Positions 37,816-50,481 of a stretch of 64,000 bases of DNA are shown in pieces. The stretch's first letter is position 1. Every line of letters begins with the position of its first letter. The position numbers and the translations under genes are program-made. The DNA is from Micropterus salmoides (lineage: Eukaryota > Chordata > Actinopteri > Centrarchiformes > Centrarchidae): the NCBI RefSeq assembly GCF_014851395.1, contig NW_024040152.1, positions 23,731,144-23,795,143 on the forward strand, read 5' to 3'. Below the pieces are notes generated by a model. That model was not told the DNA's origin, did not search any database, and saw only the letters and a list, made by a program, of their open reading frames with translations.

Positions 37816-38008
37816 TCATGGTAGGGAGGACAATAGACAAAAGAACAATTTCTACCTCCATCTGCACTCCATTTGCACTGTTTACTGTTTTTGCACTGTT
37901 TTACTGTGTAATAAGTTATTTTAATTTTAATTCTATTTTAATATAGGTTTAATGTATGTATGTTTCGAATGCTACTGGATACTTGAATTTCCCTCGGGAT
38001 AAATAAAG

Positions 38009-38039
<31 letters not shown>

Positions 38040-38040
38040 A
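37369..38040 (+). mobile_element. 5'-truncated LINE 3' end (L2/Rex-like)
   Basis: It consists of a coding remnant, a 3' UTR (37816-38009) and a tail of TATC repeats (38010-38039). The tail follows TTTCCCTCGGGATAAATAAAG, a terminus I recognise from fish LINEs of the L2/CR1 group. Target-primed reverse transcription commonly leaves such 5' truncations. No target duplication could be defined because the 5' junction (near 37366) is uncertain. Confidence 0.85.
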
Positions 38041-38196
38041 AGAGGATAAAATAATCATAGCTGTAACATGTAAATTTGATATTTAGGCGAATATTTCCTT
38101 TTGCAAGAGAGATATTCCACGAAAATCATGTTACTCCATTTTAAGGAAATAAAGCCACTGGGAAAAGTGTCTGAGTTGTTATCCACATATCCCCAT
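38041..38196. other. non-coding interval, nothing recognised
   Basis: Unique AT-rich DNA next to the LINE tail. Confidence 0.5.
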
Positions 38197-38248
38197 GGCC
38201 AGCCTCATATCATTATATTATTATTATTATAGTGATATGAGGCTGGCC
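38197..38248. repeat. 52-nt hairpin, 21-bp stem
   Basis: GGCCAGCCTCATATCATTATA (38197-38217, written here as GGCCAGCCTCATATCATTAT plus A) pairs with 38228-38248 with one mismatch, around a TTATTATTAT loop. The right arm's ATGAGGCTGGCC has a weaker relative (ACATAAGGCTGACC) 100 bp downstream. This suggests a small degenerate repeat. Confidence 0.9.
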
Positions 38249-41200
38249 CTTTGGAAATAAAATGGATGTCATGTAAAGGCAGATTTCACTAATGTTCTTG
38301 TCACCATGGTCATTCAAATGCATGTTTTAAAGTGACATAAGGCTGACCTGTCAGGAAAAAATGGACTTTTAAATGATATAGGCAGAAGACTTGTAAAGCC
38401 TGGTCTTACGAATATTTTAAAATATTAATGTGTACCTCCATCAATGCACGAGTGGGGGATATTCTAATAGATACTCCATTATTGATACCCATAAATAAAA
38501 ACTGCTTACCTAGATTAGGGCTAAAAAACCCTACTATGAAGGTTTATGAGGACAGGCTAATAATATATGTATGCAAAGGCTTATGATGTTTAGCTGTTTC
38601 TTCACATTAAGTTCAGCCCACAATCTGAGAAAGAAGGATGTCAAAACTAAAAGTATGGCCATCACATATATGTTCATTTCATATTCACAGAACACAAATG
38701 TCTAGACCTTTACATCACTATTTGCCACATTGCATACTTCGGTATGCACAGTAAATGTATGGTGAAAGCCAGTTTGTTGGACTGTCAAACCAATAAATCA
38801 CCAGTTTCATGAGAAAACCATCTGACTTCTTTTCTACTGGCTTTCACATTACTCTTACAGACGTTTCATGCAAAGAAGATTTTTTGGCATTTTGAATGTA
38901 TTGCATCATGACATTGCATCATACTCGCTGCAGATGCATATGAGTGCTCTATAGTGTCTCTACGCATCCTTTTTCTTGCATTGCTGATGTTAGTAGTGTT
39001 GTATGTACATGAAGCATGAGTCTTCCCATGCAGCATGCATGCACCAACTGCACTATGGCAATTAAGGTGTAATGTTAGATATTAAAGACAGCTCTAAATA
39101 CAGTGTTATAATGTGTATAAGGAGTCGTGTGACATAAAACCCAAATCTACTCATATGTATAGTAAAGCTATAAATTCATCATTCAATGAAGACTGTCTGA
39201 TTTGTGAAAACAGTGAGGCAATGCTATTCATTTTAAATGAATTTAAACATTGCTCCACTGTGCTTGCTTCACCATGTGGTTGTTTTTCGTCAGTCGACAC
39301 GTCTGGTTTGTTTTATCCTAGAGATCTGGAAGACCACTTGCGAGAGAGAATTAACTGCTAATCAGTTTTAGTAGCATGCTGTTAATATTTAATTGAATAA
39401 ACAAACAGACACAAACAACTTAATGGGGAGTGTTATGATAATGTTTTGCATCTTCCCTTGCTTAAAATTCTGTCATGAAAAATTTAATTATTGTCGACAA
39501 AATTAATCACATTATAATTACGTTGTGGCAGAAGACAAGAGTTGTGAAAGTAGGTTACTGTATTTCCTCTTTTCCAATTACATTTCATCATCAATTGCAT
39601 GATTAAGTATGTTACACAAAAAGTGAATGTAATGTGTTTTTTGTATTATATACATCACTCCAAGTTATACAAAAATTAGGTAATTTTTATTGTAAAGCTC
39701 ACAGTATAATAAATCTAACCTGGCCACCAACTGGCATTTTAGTCAGAAAATGCCTTTGTGAAGCCGTCCAATTATTAACTTGGGGGAAACCTGGGGGAAC
39801 TCTTTCAATTCAAGTTGTATTCTCTAGTTGTGACTGTCGACAGTTGACTGCTGGATGACAGGATCAATGTGGAATTTGGGTTTACAATGTGAGAGTGTAT
39901 CATTGTTTAACCATGCTATGTTTGCTGTAATAAAATTAGCGTCTTTTGTGATTTAAGTTAAGACACAATCCATCCAATCTACCTTACTCCGCCACATTAT
40001 GATACTTATTTAGGCTACAATTCCCACAAAGAAAACCAAAATAGCTCAGGCAAACAGGCCAGAATCAAGTAAATACATTCTGTAGCCCCATTACATTTTT
40101 TAAGTATAATATAACAATACATTTTACCCAAAAAACTGAGCAAGCAATATAAAGGTTATCATAAATAAACATAAATAATTGAGATTATGAGGCATGATAT
40201 ACTGTTTTGCCACATCAACTGGTGTGTAAATAAGTTAAGCCACCTTGAATCTGCCCCTGACCAGTTTTGGCTAAAATAAATTAAACTACTAATTTTACTG
40301 GTATTCCTCCAAGCTTGCTCTGAGAAAGACAGATACTTTCCAACAAAATAAGTCTGTTTTACTGCATCAGCCCTCTTCATAAATACTACTTCTAGTCTAG
40401 TACCATGGGACTGTGTAACTACTGTACTTGGCTGTGTATTTATTTACTTTCAAATAAGAACAGTGAGGCAGATGTCATTCTGTTTTGGGTTTAGCATGCT
40501 TAAAGTGCATTAGTAAGGTTACTTAAAATAAAGAGATGCATTCAATCTATGCTATTATACCATACAATGTAATAAGCATTTATTATGATATTGACATAAT
40601 GAGTAAGTGCAATAAATACACACATAGGCTTTAGTGAAATGTATCAGTTTTCTTAGATTCTTTCAAACTAAAATTTGGACACAAAATGTTTTCATCTGAC
40701 AGCATCAATACATGTCTTCAGTCACTGTTTAAAGCAGCTTGGGCGCGATGTAGTCAATTAGAGTGGAAGCTCTAATAATCAGTGATCACTTGGTGAGAAA
40801 AGAGCAGGTCGGTATTATTGAATAGACGGCGACTGCTTAAAGACTTCTGATGAGGTGAGCCCAGTAAGCCTGTGGAGAATCTGAGAGGCAGGTTCCACAG
40901 ATAATGAAGTCTTCAGCTGTGGTCGCGAACACAACTGAGTGTGTATGTCTTTGAATAATGATCCCAAATTGTGTAATTAATTATGAACACACGTCTGAAT
41001 AGAGGAGAGATTTCAATAAAGGCTTGAGATACACACAGTATGAGAGAGGAGAAAGAGAGATATAAAGATTGTTCTTCCTTTTGAGTTGTTTCCATCTTAA
41101 TAAAGCAGCAGGGTGAGAGATGAGCCTGCTGTGCCCTCCTGTGGCCACAGCAGTGAAATATTGCTTGTCCCACTTTCTGTATAAGCCTAATTGGAGTCAT

Positions 41201-41854
41201 TCTGAATTCTATTATCCTGTAATAGGAGTGCACCATGGAGTTATATCAGTGAGTTCTAGGTTTATTAAAAATTTAAGAGAAAGCCCCTTTTTTAAATCAA
41301 TATAAAAGGTGTATTGAAAAAACATTCTCCAACAAACCAGTAAAATAGGAAGACTGACAATTTGATAAGCCTTCAAAATAAAAATGCAATGTGTGCATGT
41401 CTACTGCTTGCAAGGCAATGACAAGCCTTTAAATAATAGGATACAGATAAATGGACGCTGAGGACGCTAGACAAAATGTAGACATTATGATGGCCACTGT
41501 TCTGATTAAAAGCATTGGTTTTCTCATGAAGAACAACTTGTATTCCAGAGATTCCAACACATAATTATTACTACTACAAATAGTATTACTACATTCCATA
41601 TAAGGCAAAAAAATCTGTGAGGATAAATAGAAACACAGCCAAGGAGAGGTTATTATTTTAGTCCGTGTTACAGCTAACCTAATTGGCAGATGTGTTATTA
41701 ACAACAGAAGAAAGAATGCTCCTGCTGTTTATAGACCAGTGTATTACCAGTGTTCAGCCTTTTAAAGGAAAGTAGTTGTTATATAGTATATATCTAAATC
41801 AGAAAGTTTTATCATCCTTGTTTTGCTTGTGAATTAGATCTCCTCAAGCTGACA
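38249..41854. other. non-coding interval, nothing recognised
   Basis: AT-rich unique DNA. The parts at 40735-40920 and 41110-41260 are more complex and repeat-free. No exon, RNA gene or transposon was identified. Confidence 0.5.
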
Positions 41855-42200
41855 ATTCAAGGAACACGCCACCAACCAAGCCAGTCAATCAGACAGTTAA
41901 CCAACAAGCCACCCAGACAGGCATCTGAGCAGTCTGTCAGAGTGACAGTCATTCCACCAACAAGTCAATCAGACACTCAGCTAGTCCTTTAGTCACTCAA
42001 CAAGCCAGTCAGCTATCCAGCCAGCTTGCCACTCATAGGGTTAGCCAGTCAACATGCCAAAACGTTTACCTGTCATTTAATTTGCTCCCTCACAGCCGCC
42101 AAACCAGCAGCTCGTCTAAACTTCAAATAACCAGTCAGTCCCCCAGTCAGCCGGACAGGAAACCAGTTAACCTCTGCCAATGAGTCAACCACTCTGTCAG
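41855..42200. repeat. degenerate CAGTCA/CAAGCCA array
   Basis: Over about 340 bp, short motifs such as CAGTCA, CAAGCCA, CAGACA and CCAGTCAG recur on the plus strand at irregular spacing of roughly 8-25 bases. This looks like an old, diverged minisatellite. There are no constant-length spacers and no coding frame. Confidence 0.7.
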
Positions 42201-42425
42201 TTTAACCAATAGCCTCCCTGTCAGTTTAGCACAGTATATATTAAGCAGGGCTGGATAGCACACATGACCTTTCTCATTTCCAGTGTGGAGGAGCAGAATC
42301 ATTAATATTACTATGGTAACCGCAGGGCAAAGACACAAACTGGGGATAAATAAACACCGAACCATTTAAGGAAGGCCTCCTCACACAAACATATGTGCAT
42401 TCACATAGGCACAAAGACATGCATG
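42201..42425. other. non-coding interval, nothing recognised
   Basis: Unique DNA leading into a CA microsatellite. Confidence 0.5.
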
Positions 42426-42460
42426 CACACACACACACACACAGAAACACACACACACAC
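42426..42460. repeat. CA microsatellite
   Basis: CA tract interrupted once by AGAAA. Confidence 0.9.
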
Positions 42461-42579
42461 AATATGGTAGCTGACATGTGCCCATCTCCTCTGTTCTGCC
42501 CTTGGAGAATCTAAATGCTAAATGTATGTGCATATTTTTTCATAGCAAGAGACATATTAGAATTTTTCCAGAGCCCGCC

Positions 42580-42870
42580 CCATCCCCATCCTCCATCTCC
42601 CATACAGAGGACATGAAAGAGTCTGAAGCGCATAATGCTGGAGGAATTAAGGGATTCCTTGGTGGCCCTGAGTACCAGGGGGCATCGTAATGACGAGAAG
42701 GCTTAAGCGCTTTGTATCCTTCCTTTTACCCCGCTCTGTCTCGGCCTTTCTAGCAGTTTCTATTTTTCATATATTTGAGGGCGTGTGCGTCATTAAATAT
42801 TCATCTGGAGGTAAAGTAATGATCATCTGTTTGTTATTGAAAGAGGCACACATATTAGAACACAGAAGAG
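42580..42870. other. non-coding, possible conserved regulatory DNA
   Basis: Complex repeat-free sequence with homeodomain-type cores (TCGTAATGACG near 42686, GTCATTAAATATTCAT near 42790). The enclosed short ORFs have no recognisable family. The enhancer reading is inference from composition. Confidence 0.3.
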
Positions 42871-44035
42871 ATTGATTTGTTCTCTTGCTTGGAATGGGAA
42901 GAAAAAAGGTGGAGGAAAGTGTGTCTATGTGGCATATGTGTGTATTTGTTTGTAATTATTGAATTAAAGAAACCTTCATATGAGGAATTCTGTTTCTAAA
43001 GGTCTGTTCAATAATTGTTCCTTTTTTTAATAAATTGCAAAAATATGCAAAAAGGGCAGACTACCAAACAGATTTCCCCATCCTCCCCTGTGAATTTGTG
43101 GCAGGTGATCTCACTCTTCTCTTTTATCTCTTCTTCTCCAATGATGGCTATTGATCTGGGTCAAAGGCAGCAGAGGGAAATTGATTGAGAAATTCTAGCA
43201 TGGTCAAAGAGGAAGAATTCCCACTAGGCCCTCTGACTGGTGCTGTATGTTTCATATGGATCTCTCATTCCATCAGGGGCCACTTACCATCTCACTACTA
43301 CTGTCAAACACTATATTGTGGAGGTATGCTCTCTTCAATGGATGTACAGTGGTAATTTTGGTCTAAAGAGCAAAATGTGGTAAAGATAAGGCAGCATGCA
43401 CTCTCTCTCTCACATACCCACACACAAGCACACACACATAAAATAACAAGACATTTAATTTGAAATATATCCATTTATTTATAATCAAGAATCCCATTCA
43501 CCTAGTTAGGACTCTGAGACAGTTAAGTGTTGTGATAATTGATCTGATGAGAATTTGCACTGAATTCATTTCTGGTAATGGTTTGGCATTGATAGACATT
43601 TCTCTAGTCATTTAAAAAAAACTTGCTGTTAAAAAAGCCATTAACAGCATATATCCACTAGAGGGAGAGATTGGTCTTCTTTGTGTAGATATATCATGCA
43701 GAGCTGATTAAATTAGATACAAAATGAGATGTAAGAGATGCTGTAAATCAAACAATTAAGTCTGATTGCATTAATTTGTGAGAAGATTTTGCGTTCTTTA
43801 GTTAAACTTCCAAGACTTTAGACCCAACTCAAGCTAAGGCCCACGTTTGACATTTCATTTGTTATTGCTGTCCATACTTTGTATTTACATCTATTATATT
43901 TTATGCAATAATTTGCCAGCCATGGTGGTCAGTGTGTGTCACATTTTGCCTGTTGGCTATGTTAAATTTAGCACTCTGAGTTATTTGATCAGTTCAGTAT
44001 CTGTAGTTAGTAGTCTGTTGTGTTCTATTAGTAGT
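42871..44035. other. non-coding interval, nothing recognised
   Basis: AT-rich unique DNA. It includes a CTCF-like CCACTAGAGGGAGAG at 43655-43669 (two departures from the consensus). Confidence 0.45.
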
Positions 44036-44095
44036 AGTTGTAGTAGAAGTAGTAGTAGTAGAAGTAGTAGTAGTAGTAGTACTAGTAGTAGGTAT
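44036..44095. repeat. TAG/AGT trinucleotide repeat
   Basis: Interrupted (AGT)n tract; gives a Ser-rich spurious ORF. Confidence 0.9.
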
Positions 44096-44681
44096 ATGGC
44101 TTCTCTGTTGCTCTGTATATACATATACACACATGTATTGACAATATATTTGAGTTTAACCAGGTTTTATTTTTTAATTTTGTGATGCTATAACTTTTCC
44201 TAGTCAGGATTTTTGGGGGTAACCTTTTTCATTTTTACAGAAGGTAAATCAATTCTTCACTGTCTGACAGCCTCAAGGAATCAAGTGAGTAAAAAAAAAG
44301 TCTATCTGCCCGCCAGTGATGCCAAGTACTGTAAGCTCACTGTAGTGTGGCAGGTCAGATTCATGTTTTGTGTTAGTTTTTGGGCATTGTTCCCTGTGAG
44401 GGGGAAAGTAAACCTCTGTCAAAGTGTCACATTCAGGCAACACTTGTCTTGATCAAAGCTGGCACCCACCTGGCCCAGATTGTTCAGAAATTCACACACA
44501 CACACTCACACACAAAGTGTGCATGTTCTGTGCATGTATACATAGAAAGTACACACACATACAGTATACACACAAAATGGCGTGAATTAATGTTAGCGCT
44601 AGCTCCACCGAACGTGCACAAAAAAAGACTGAATACACTGACATACTGTGTAGGCCACACACGTTCTAACATACATGCGTT

Positions 44682-44683
<2 letters not shown>
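44096..44683. other. non-coding interval, nothing recognised
   Basis: AT-rich DNA with short CA runs at 44492-44514. No gene. Confidence 0.5.

Positions 44684-44715
<32 letters not shown>
44684..44715. repeat. CA microsatellite
   Basis: Pure CA tract of about 16 units. Confidence 0.95.
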
Positions 44716-44717
<2 letters not shown>

Positions 44718-45220
44718 TCAAAAGGAAAACACCTTTTGAGAGAAAATAAGGGAAGCCTAAGGGAAGAGTGTTAATCCCCTTTGTTGTTATCGATGTTAAT
44801 TGAAAGAATGAGCTCTATAATATGGTCCCCTGTTGGGTGATTACTTAGCCCAAGCATAGCCTGGTACGATTCATAAACACTTCCAGGAAAAACTGAATTA
44901 CAGCCATTCTCTGAACTATCACTTTTAATAAGTTGGCAAGCCCCTTACTTCTTGTGGATGGCAATGTTTATTTGAAGACACTGATCTGTTCAGCTGTGGG
45001 TGTTTTTGTCATGTTGAGAAACAAAAAGATGTTACAGTAATAGAAAGACGGAGAAAGGAGTGAAACAGAGATAGGAGAGGAAACCGAGCCATTCACCTTT
45101 CTCTTGGATTGACCAATATTCTCATTGGCTTCAGGGTCAAGCGGAGTTCAGTAACAGTCCCACACAGCATCATGGTGAACCCTGAAGTCATTCAAGGTCT
45201 ATGTCATTTTCAGTTAAAGT
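44716..45220. other. non-coding, possible conserved regulatory DNA
   Basis: Complex repeat-free stretch. It includes an inverted CCAAT pair, CCAAT at 45113-45117 and ATTGG at 45124-45128. No splice-bounded exon. Functional status is inference only. Confidence 0.3.
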
Positions 45221-47301
45221 AAAAACATAATTTGTGATCATGTAAAGATTTATTTAGTGTGAAAATGCATTAGATAAACGTATTTAGTTTTGATACAATT
45301 TTGGGAAATAAGTAGTAGTATGGTTCAGTGATTCCCACCATTGATTATAAGAGTCAGACTTCCAAATCTGCCATATCCACTTGTAGCTCTGTAAAAGAGC
45401 TTTTCTGGCGTATGTTGATTGGTGTACAAAAGTGGCAGAGCAATTTTCTACATATTTCAAGCTTTAATGACCTGAGAAAGATTGCACTGATATCCGTTCT
45501 AAGGCTTATATTTCTGTGGATGCAGCTTTATGTGCATTCACAGGAAGTCTTATGTGGCTCCAGGGGGCTCTCAATGTAAGAACAAACCTTGACCAGCTGT
45601 TCTCAAGACCTAGTGCAGAAATGGAAGGCATCTTCCCCCTGCAATTTACACCTCATGGACCAAGCATGTGTCGCACATAAGAAGAACGGTGCATGGATTT
45701 CCCCAATTCATCTCAAATGATTTTCTGGATTTATCCTGCTGCCTTGGGGGAGTTTGATATTGCCAACACATTAACCTCCAGTGCCCCCTGTGAACAGTGA
45801 ATATAGTTTTGCTGCTATGTGCTACTAGGGAGTAGATCTTGCCCTGACAATAACCTCATCATATTTTCAAAAGAAATAAAAAATGAAGCTGAAATAACCT
45901 CAACCTCAAAACTGGTCAATTGTGGATCATAACGCAGCTCATAACATGGATGCAACTGTTGTAATGAAACAAATGTTTAACTAAAGGAAAAACACTTTGG
46001 GATATGTGATGCAAATGCCAGCAACAATTGTAAACCTCATTATTCAGGATTACTTCACTTTCAGTATTTACAGTAAGTGTTTACGCCCTCTGGTGGCCAG
46101 ATATTGTACAGCAACAAGGCTACAGGGACTCTAAAGTGTTCACAAATAAACACTCATAAACGCATGCAAAAATGCAGTACAGTATGAACACACACACTGC
46201 TAATATGTGATGAGCAGCAGTCATTGGCAGGTTTTGACCCACCCTCAACTTGGCTCAAACATCAAAACCTCATCAATGCCGTCTGTATCTAACACTGTAT
46301 CTAAATGCCGAAGTGGAAATGTTTTAACTGATAAGTTTACATCAAGGCATGTATCATGCATTATCATTAATCTCAAAATTGCACATGTAAATAATACGCA
46401 TAGACGCATGCACAACTTCTAAGCAGGTGCTGATCATTCATCTTGCCAGTCTTTTTTAAGTACAGCAGCTCTAATTATCGTACAATCACAGAATAATATT
46501 TTCTCCTTTGAAAACAAAATTACAGCTCCCCTCTCTTTTTCAGTCATTATGGAATGTAACCTTGGCTCTATTGGTGCGTGTGTGTGTGTCGTTTGTGCAT
46601 GTATCCATGACTTATACTGTAGAACCAAGCACAGAAAAAAGCTGTCAGTCTGCAAATATTTGGCATAGGCCCTAGATATGTTACTATTCTAATTGGGTTG
46701 GTTGAAAAGCACACTTGGATTATCACGTAAATATTTCCACTCATTAGACAAAGGTTGTTTGTTGCAGAATGAAATGCATGAAATGTGGTTCTTCCATCCT
46801 AGTTTCCATTCAGTCTCTCTACAGTACAGAAGGTAGGAACTGAATGGAACGGCAAACTTATTTCACTAGTTTGCCCTATTACATAAAAAGAGGCACTTAT
46901 GAAGGTATTGTGGTGTCTTTTGAATGCAAGCAAAAAAATTTTTTTGAGAGCATATTTATCGCACTGCAATCAAAAAAAGTTTGTAATTAAAAATAAACAG
47001 GCCTTTTTGGTGTCCCAAAAAGTTTTAATTGCTATTACAGGGTATCCCCTGTAGACCTTTTCAATACCACCTAAGATGAAATTTAAAACCAACTTCACTG
47101 CCGTATAATGAAAAATCTCTATGAATTTCTATGCCAGAAAACGTTATTTACAAAGTTACATGTATTTAATAAAATATTTTATTATAAAACATTATTATTT
47201 AACACACTATAGTTTTTGGGGCTGTGTTTGTACTTTGATATGAATCAAGTATGTAACACTTTGTGTTGAAAAGTGGTGGGGACATAGGGGTTCGAATTAG
47301 G
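45221..47301. other. non-coding, one strong CTCF-like site
   Basis: AT-rich unique DNA. The minus strand of 46082-46096 reads CCACCAGAGGGCGTA, close to the CTCF core. The segments 45345-45570 and 46206-46420 are complex and repeat-free. No exon was recognised. Confidence 0.45.
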
Positions 47302-48380
47302 GGTGTGACGATACACTTAGCTCACATGCACGATTTACAATATTGGGTTCATGAGAACAAGACAAGAAGATATTTTAACACTATTTTGATGAAATATTCA
47401 ATGCTGAAATATATAAATGGGGGTCTGGGGGTCCTCCTCTAGAAAATTTAGAGCACTAAACACTTAATTTCCTGCATTCTGGAGACATTTTCTGCACCAA
47501 TTTATGATAGATTTGTCTTTATTTAGTGATTCAGATGACAATCCACATTTGTTTCTTCTATATTTAAATGGCACTGCATGTTTTCTTATTGTGCAAATAA
47601 ACCTTTCTCAAGTATTTCCATTTGTTGTTTTTTTTACATTTCTTGTTGCAAGCCAACATATTTAACAAATGCTTCAAAAAAAGTTATGGAGACATGTCCT
47701 ATGAAATGAATCCAATATTTGTGCACTAAGAACTCTACAAACAAATTGTGCAGTATGAGTTGTTACAATTAGTTACACCTTTGCTGGATAAGATAATGTA
47801 ATTTAATATGCCAATTGCTTCAGTGATTATTCATCCTGTTCGGTTTGTGCATCTTAAGGCTGTTTGAATGGTATTGGCTTGAAAGCAGCAGGGATAAGGA
47901 GTTGGGCTCCGGTTTGTTTTTTCCTGGTCCCGGTGATCAGCACATCTGGGTGATATAAGTTTAATTTGCATTAGCATGTCAGATGTTTCCATTCACATAA
48001 CGTTACACTACAAGCAAGTTCAATTTATACTTCTGCGTCAAACTGACGGCGTAGGCTACGGGGCTACGCAGAGGCTACACCGTCGCCTCACATGCACCTC
48101 CTCCAAAATGTAACTACACGTCGAGGGGATGCGGACCGTAAGCTCTGTGATTGGTCGGCTGGGTAGCCTCGCAATGCCTCCGAGACGACCGGAAGTACCC
48201 CGCACTTTGAAGTAACATTTACTAGCGGCCGAAACTGTCTCTCCGTTGCTGTTGTAACATTCACTGACCAGAAACCTGCAGTGGGTCTTCCAGCTCCGCT
48301 GTTTCATTAGTACTCACCATAGCGTGAGCGCCACTGTCCTCAGCCTCAACAGCCACTTGTCCGTGTCTCAAAATGGTCAA
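47302..48380 (+). repeat. dispersed hAT-like repeat, copy 1
   Basis: It begins TAGGGGTGTGACGATACACT, a start I recognise from fish hAT-type repeats. It runs in the same order as 53883-54790, with shared landmarks ACAATATTGGGTTCAT, AACAAGACAAGAAGATAT, CATTTTCTGCACCAATTTAT, AAATTGTGCAGTATGAGTTG, CATTCACATAACGTTA and TCTCCGTTGCTGTTGTAAC. This copy contains an extra block of about 210 bp (48020-48228). No matching right terminus was found. Confidence 0.75.
48020..48228 (+). mobile_element. CpG-rich insertion in repeat copy 1
   Basis: This block is absent from the homologous position at 54555-54590. It starts TCAATTTATACTTCTGCGTC, is rich in CGTAGGCTACGGGGCTACG-type motifs and contains TGATTGGTCGGCTGGGTAG. 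I recognise this style of sequence from fish miniature elements, tentatively Harbinger-like. No second terminus or target duplication could be defined. Confidence 0.4.
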
Positions 48381-48623
48381 AATAAGTGATTGTACCGGTG
48401 GGTTTGACTGACCAATCATGGGTGCATGAAGTGTTTCACATCAATGGAAAATAGTTATTATGGCGGATTGATACATAATGCTTACTTGTTTCTTGTCTTA
48501 CAGCAGCAATTTTAATTCTACATTCTAATACTATACGTTTACTTCATGTGGGAGTTATTGTAACTTCCATCTTCAGAGTTTTAATTGTCATTCATACATT
48601 ATGCAACTGGAAAATATGACCAT
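48381..48623. other. non-coding, nothing recognised
   Basis: Short unique AT-rich interval between repeats. Confidence 0.45.
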
Positions 48624-48817
48624 GGCTGGGTCCGAAATCACCCACTACGCAAATTTTGTAGTGCTGTCTCAATGTATATTGATAATTATTATACCCTAAA
48701 TAGTCCACTCATTGTATCCCAGAATACATTTTGAAAAGTAGTGTACAACTGATGGTCACAAACTAAGCCCTATATACCATCATGAGTAGTGAATGAGTGG
48801 TGATTTCGGACACAGCC
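48624..48817. mobile_element. miniature inverted-repeat element, about 194 bp
   Basis: The left end GGCTGGGTCCGAAATCACCC and the right end (complement GGCTGTGTCCGAAATCACCA) are inverted repeats of about 20 bp with two differences. The subterminal sequence CACTAC/GTAGTG is also inverted. The interior is AT-rich and non-coding. I recognise this as an abundant fish miniature element. The target duplication is unclear, so the superfamily is left open. Confidence 0.8.
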
Positions 48818-50205
48818 TATGTCTTTCATATTCCTCTCCTGGGTCAAGTGCCTGAAGAATACACAACCCTGGATCCCAAGACAACGGCAGCTCACCATGC
48901 AAAATAACCAAATCTTAATATAATGTTTCGGTTTCATTTAAGGATAAGGTATTATGGCTTGCTCTGTATTAGGTAAAATGAGAGTACAAGTTGCAAATGC
49001 TCAAACCTGCTTGTCAACAAGGAAATGGAGTGTAACAATCTATTATAGTACTTTCATGTCTGTGCTGAGGATTACTGGAGCAAGCATGTCTGCCAAATGT
49101 GCAAACACAATATTTCATGTAAAAATAGTGAAACTCAATGTTTCTTTTGGAACCTACCAATGCCGAAGGCTGTTTTGTCCTAGCTAGCAGTGTTGCTGCC
49201 AGGTCAGTCTATCATACTGGCAACCTGTGCTGCTGCATCAAAAGAAAAGAAAAATATGACCAGAGTTTATATGGTGCTTCTTTCTACAAGGTAGGAGGTT
49301 TCTGCTACCCCATTCAACACAACTGTCAGCAATTAAACGCAATGCAGCTCAGGAACTCCACTTTTGTTCGCACAATTGGTAGATCATTGTGACATCATCA
49401 CCACTAACTACTACTGGTTTTCAGTTTACGTTCAACTGACCACTGTGGTTTTTACCACAGTACAGGGGCATGGGGGTGTATCCAAAGTGAGGAGGTATTC
49501 TAACCAACCTTGTTTGAATTTGTTAAGTACAAAGCCTTGACTATTGGAGAATGATTGAATTAAAACCACACAAAAACCTACCTCAGACACCCTTCTCTGA
49601 TTTGTAATCAGCATAGTCTAATGATGTTTTCAATCTAATAGCTAATGAGCTGTAACATCTCTGCAAGTCACTGATTGATGTGTCTGAATGGGCAGCTTTT
49701 TATAATGAGGGATAAAGGGTGGGTACCTAAACAATGTAAGAGTGATTGACGAGATGTTTGGAATACCATTTGAGTCTAGTTGGGTCTCAGCATCTCTCTG
49801 TTTCACACTTTTTCCCCATTATTTCTCTGTGCCACATCCACACAGGTACTCTCACACAAATCTATAAACACACTTTTAATCCCATCTCCCCTCTCTCATG
49901 GTGTCACTTGCAATACCTTCCAATCATAGAAGAGCCGTTGCCCTAACAATACCAGCCTTTGTCTGATCGATGAGGTTTGTGGGTATTCACAAAACCTGGC
50001 ACATGTTGGAAGCCCATAGAACTAGACTGGAAAGCCTGGTAGTGTGAGCATGTGCACGGATGACTTGGAGGCTACAGTGTGGGATTAGCAAAAACATTCC
50101 ATGTGACGTACCACTTACAAAGACAGATTGTGGTAATAGAGGTAAAAGTCAAACAGTTTTCTTAGACAAACCAAGAGTTTTTCATTCACCTAACAAAGAG
50201 ATATT
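48818..50205. other. non-coding interval, nothing recognised
   Basis: Unique DNA; the overlapping short ORFs at 48954-49392 have no recognisable family. A small hairpin ACTGTGGT/ACCACAGT lies near 49443. Confidence 0.5.
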
Positions 50206-50213
50206 GTCTGGGT

Positions 50214-50473
50214 CAGTGGTTCTCAAACTTTTTCACATCAGGCACCCCTAAGACTTTGTCCCAGAGTTACCCATCTGATGGGACTTTTGCTTTTAAATAT
50301 TTTATTACAGAAACTGTATTAAACCCATGACCAAAATGGCCAGACATTCTGTCACTGTGCTATTTATGGGTAGAATTATAACGAAAATAATGTATTCCTC
50401 TTTTTGCAGGTGACCCCCTGGAACCCCCTCAAGGACCTCTGGGGGTCCCCAGACCCCACTTTGAGAACCACTG
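50214..50473. mobile_element. hAT miniature element, 260 bp
   Basis: The ends CAGTGGTTCTCAAAC and CTTTGAGAACCACTG form inverted repeats of the Charlie/hAT type. They are flanked by a perfect 8-bp target duplication GTCTGGGT (50206-50213 and 50474-50481). The right half carries CCCCCTGGAACCCCC and GGGGGTCCCC. It contains no transposase and depends on an autonomous relative. Confidence 0.95.
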
Positions 50474-50481
50474 GTCTGGGT

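Noticed and set aside
38197..38248. A microRNA precursor
   Set aside because: The stem is only 21 bp with a 10-base AT loop and no extended lower stem; no support beyond the fold.
41855..42200. A CRISPR-like array
   Set aside because: Units and spacers are irregular and the window is vertebrate nuclear DNA.
49432..49460. An ACTGTGGT/ACCACAGT hairpin as a regulatory element
   Set aside because: 8-bp arms are expected by chance in a window of this size.
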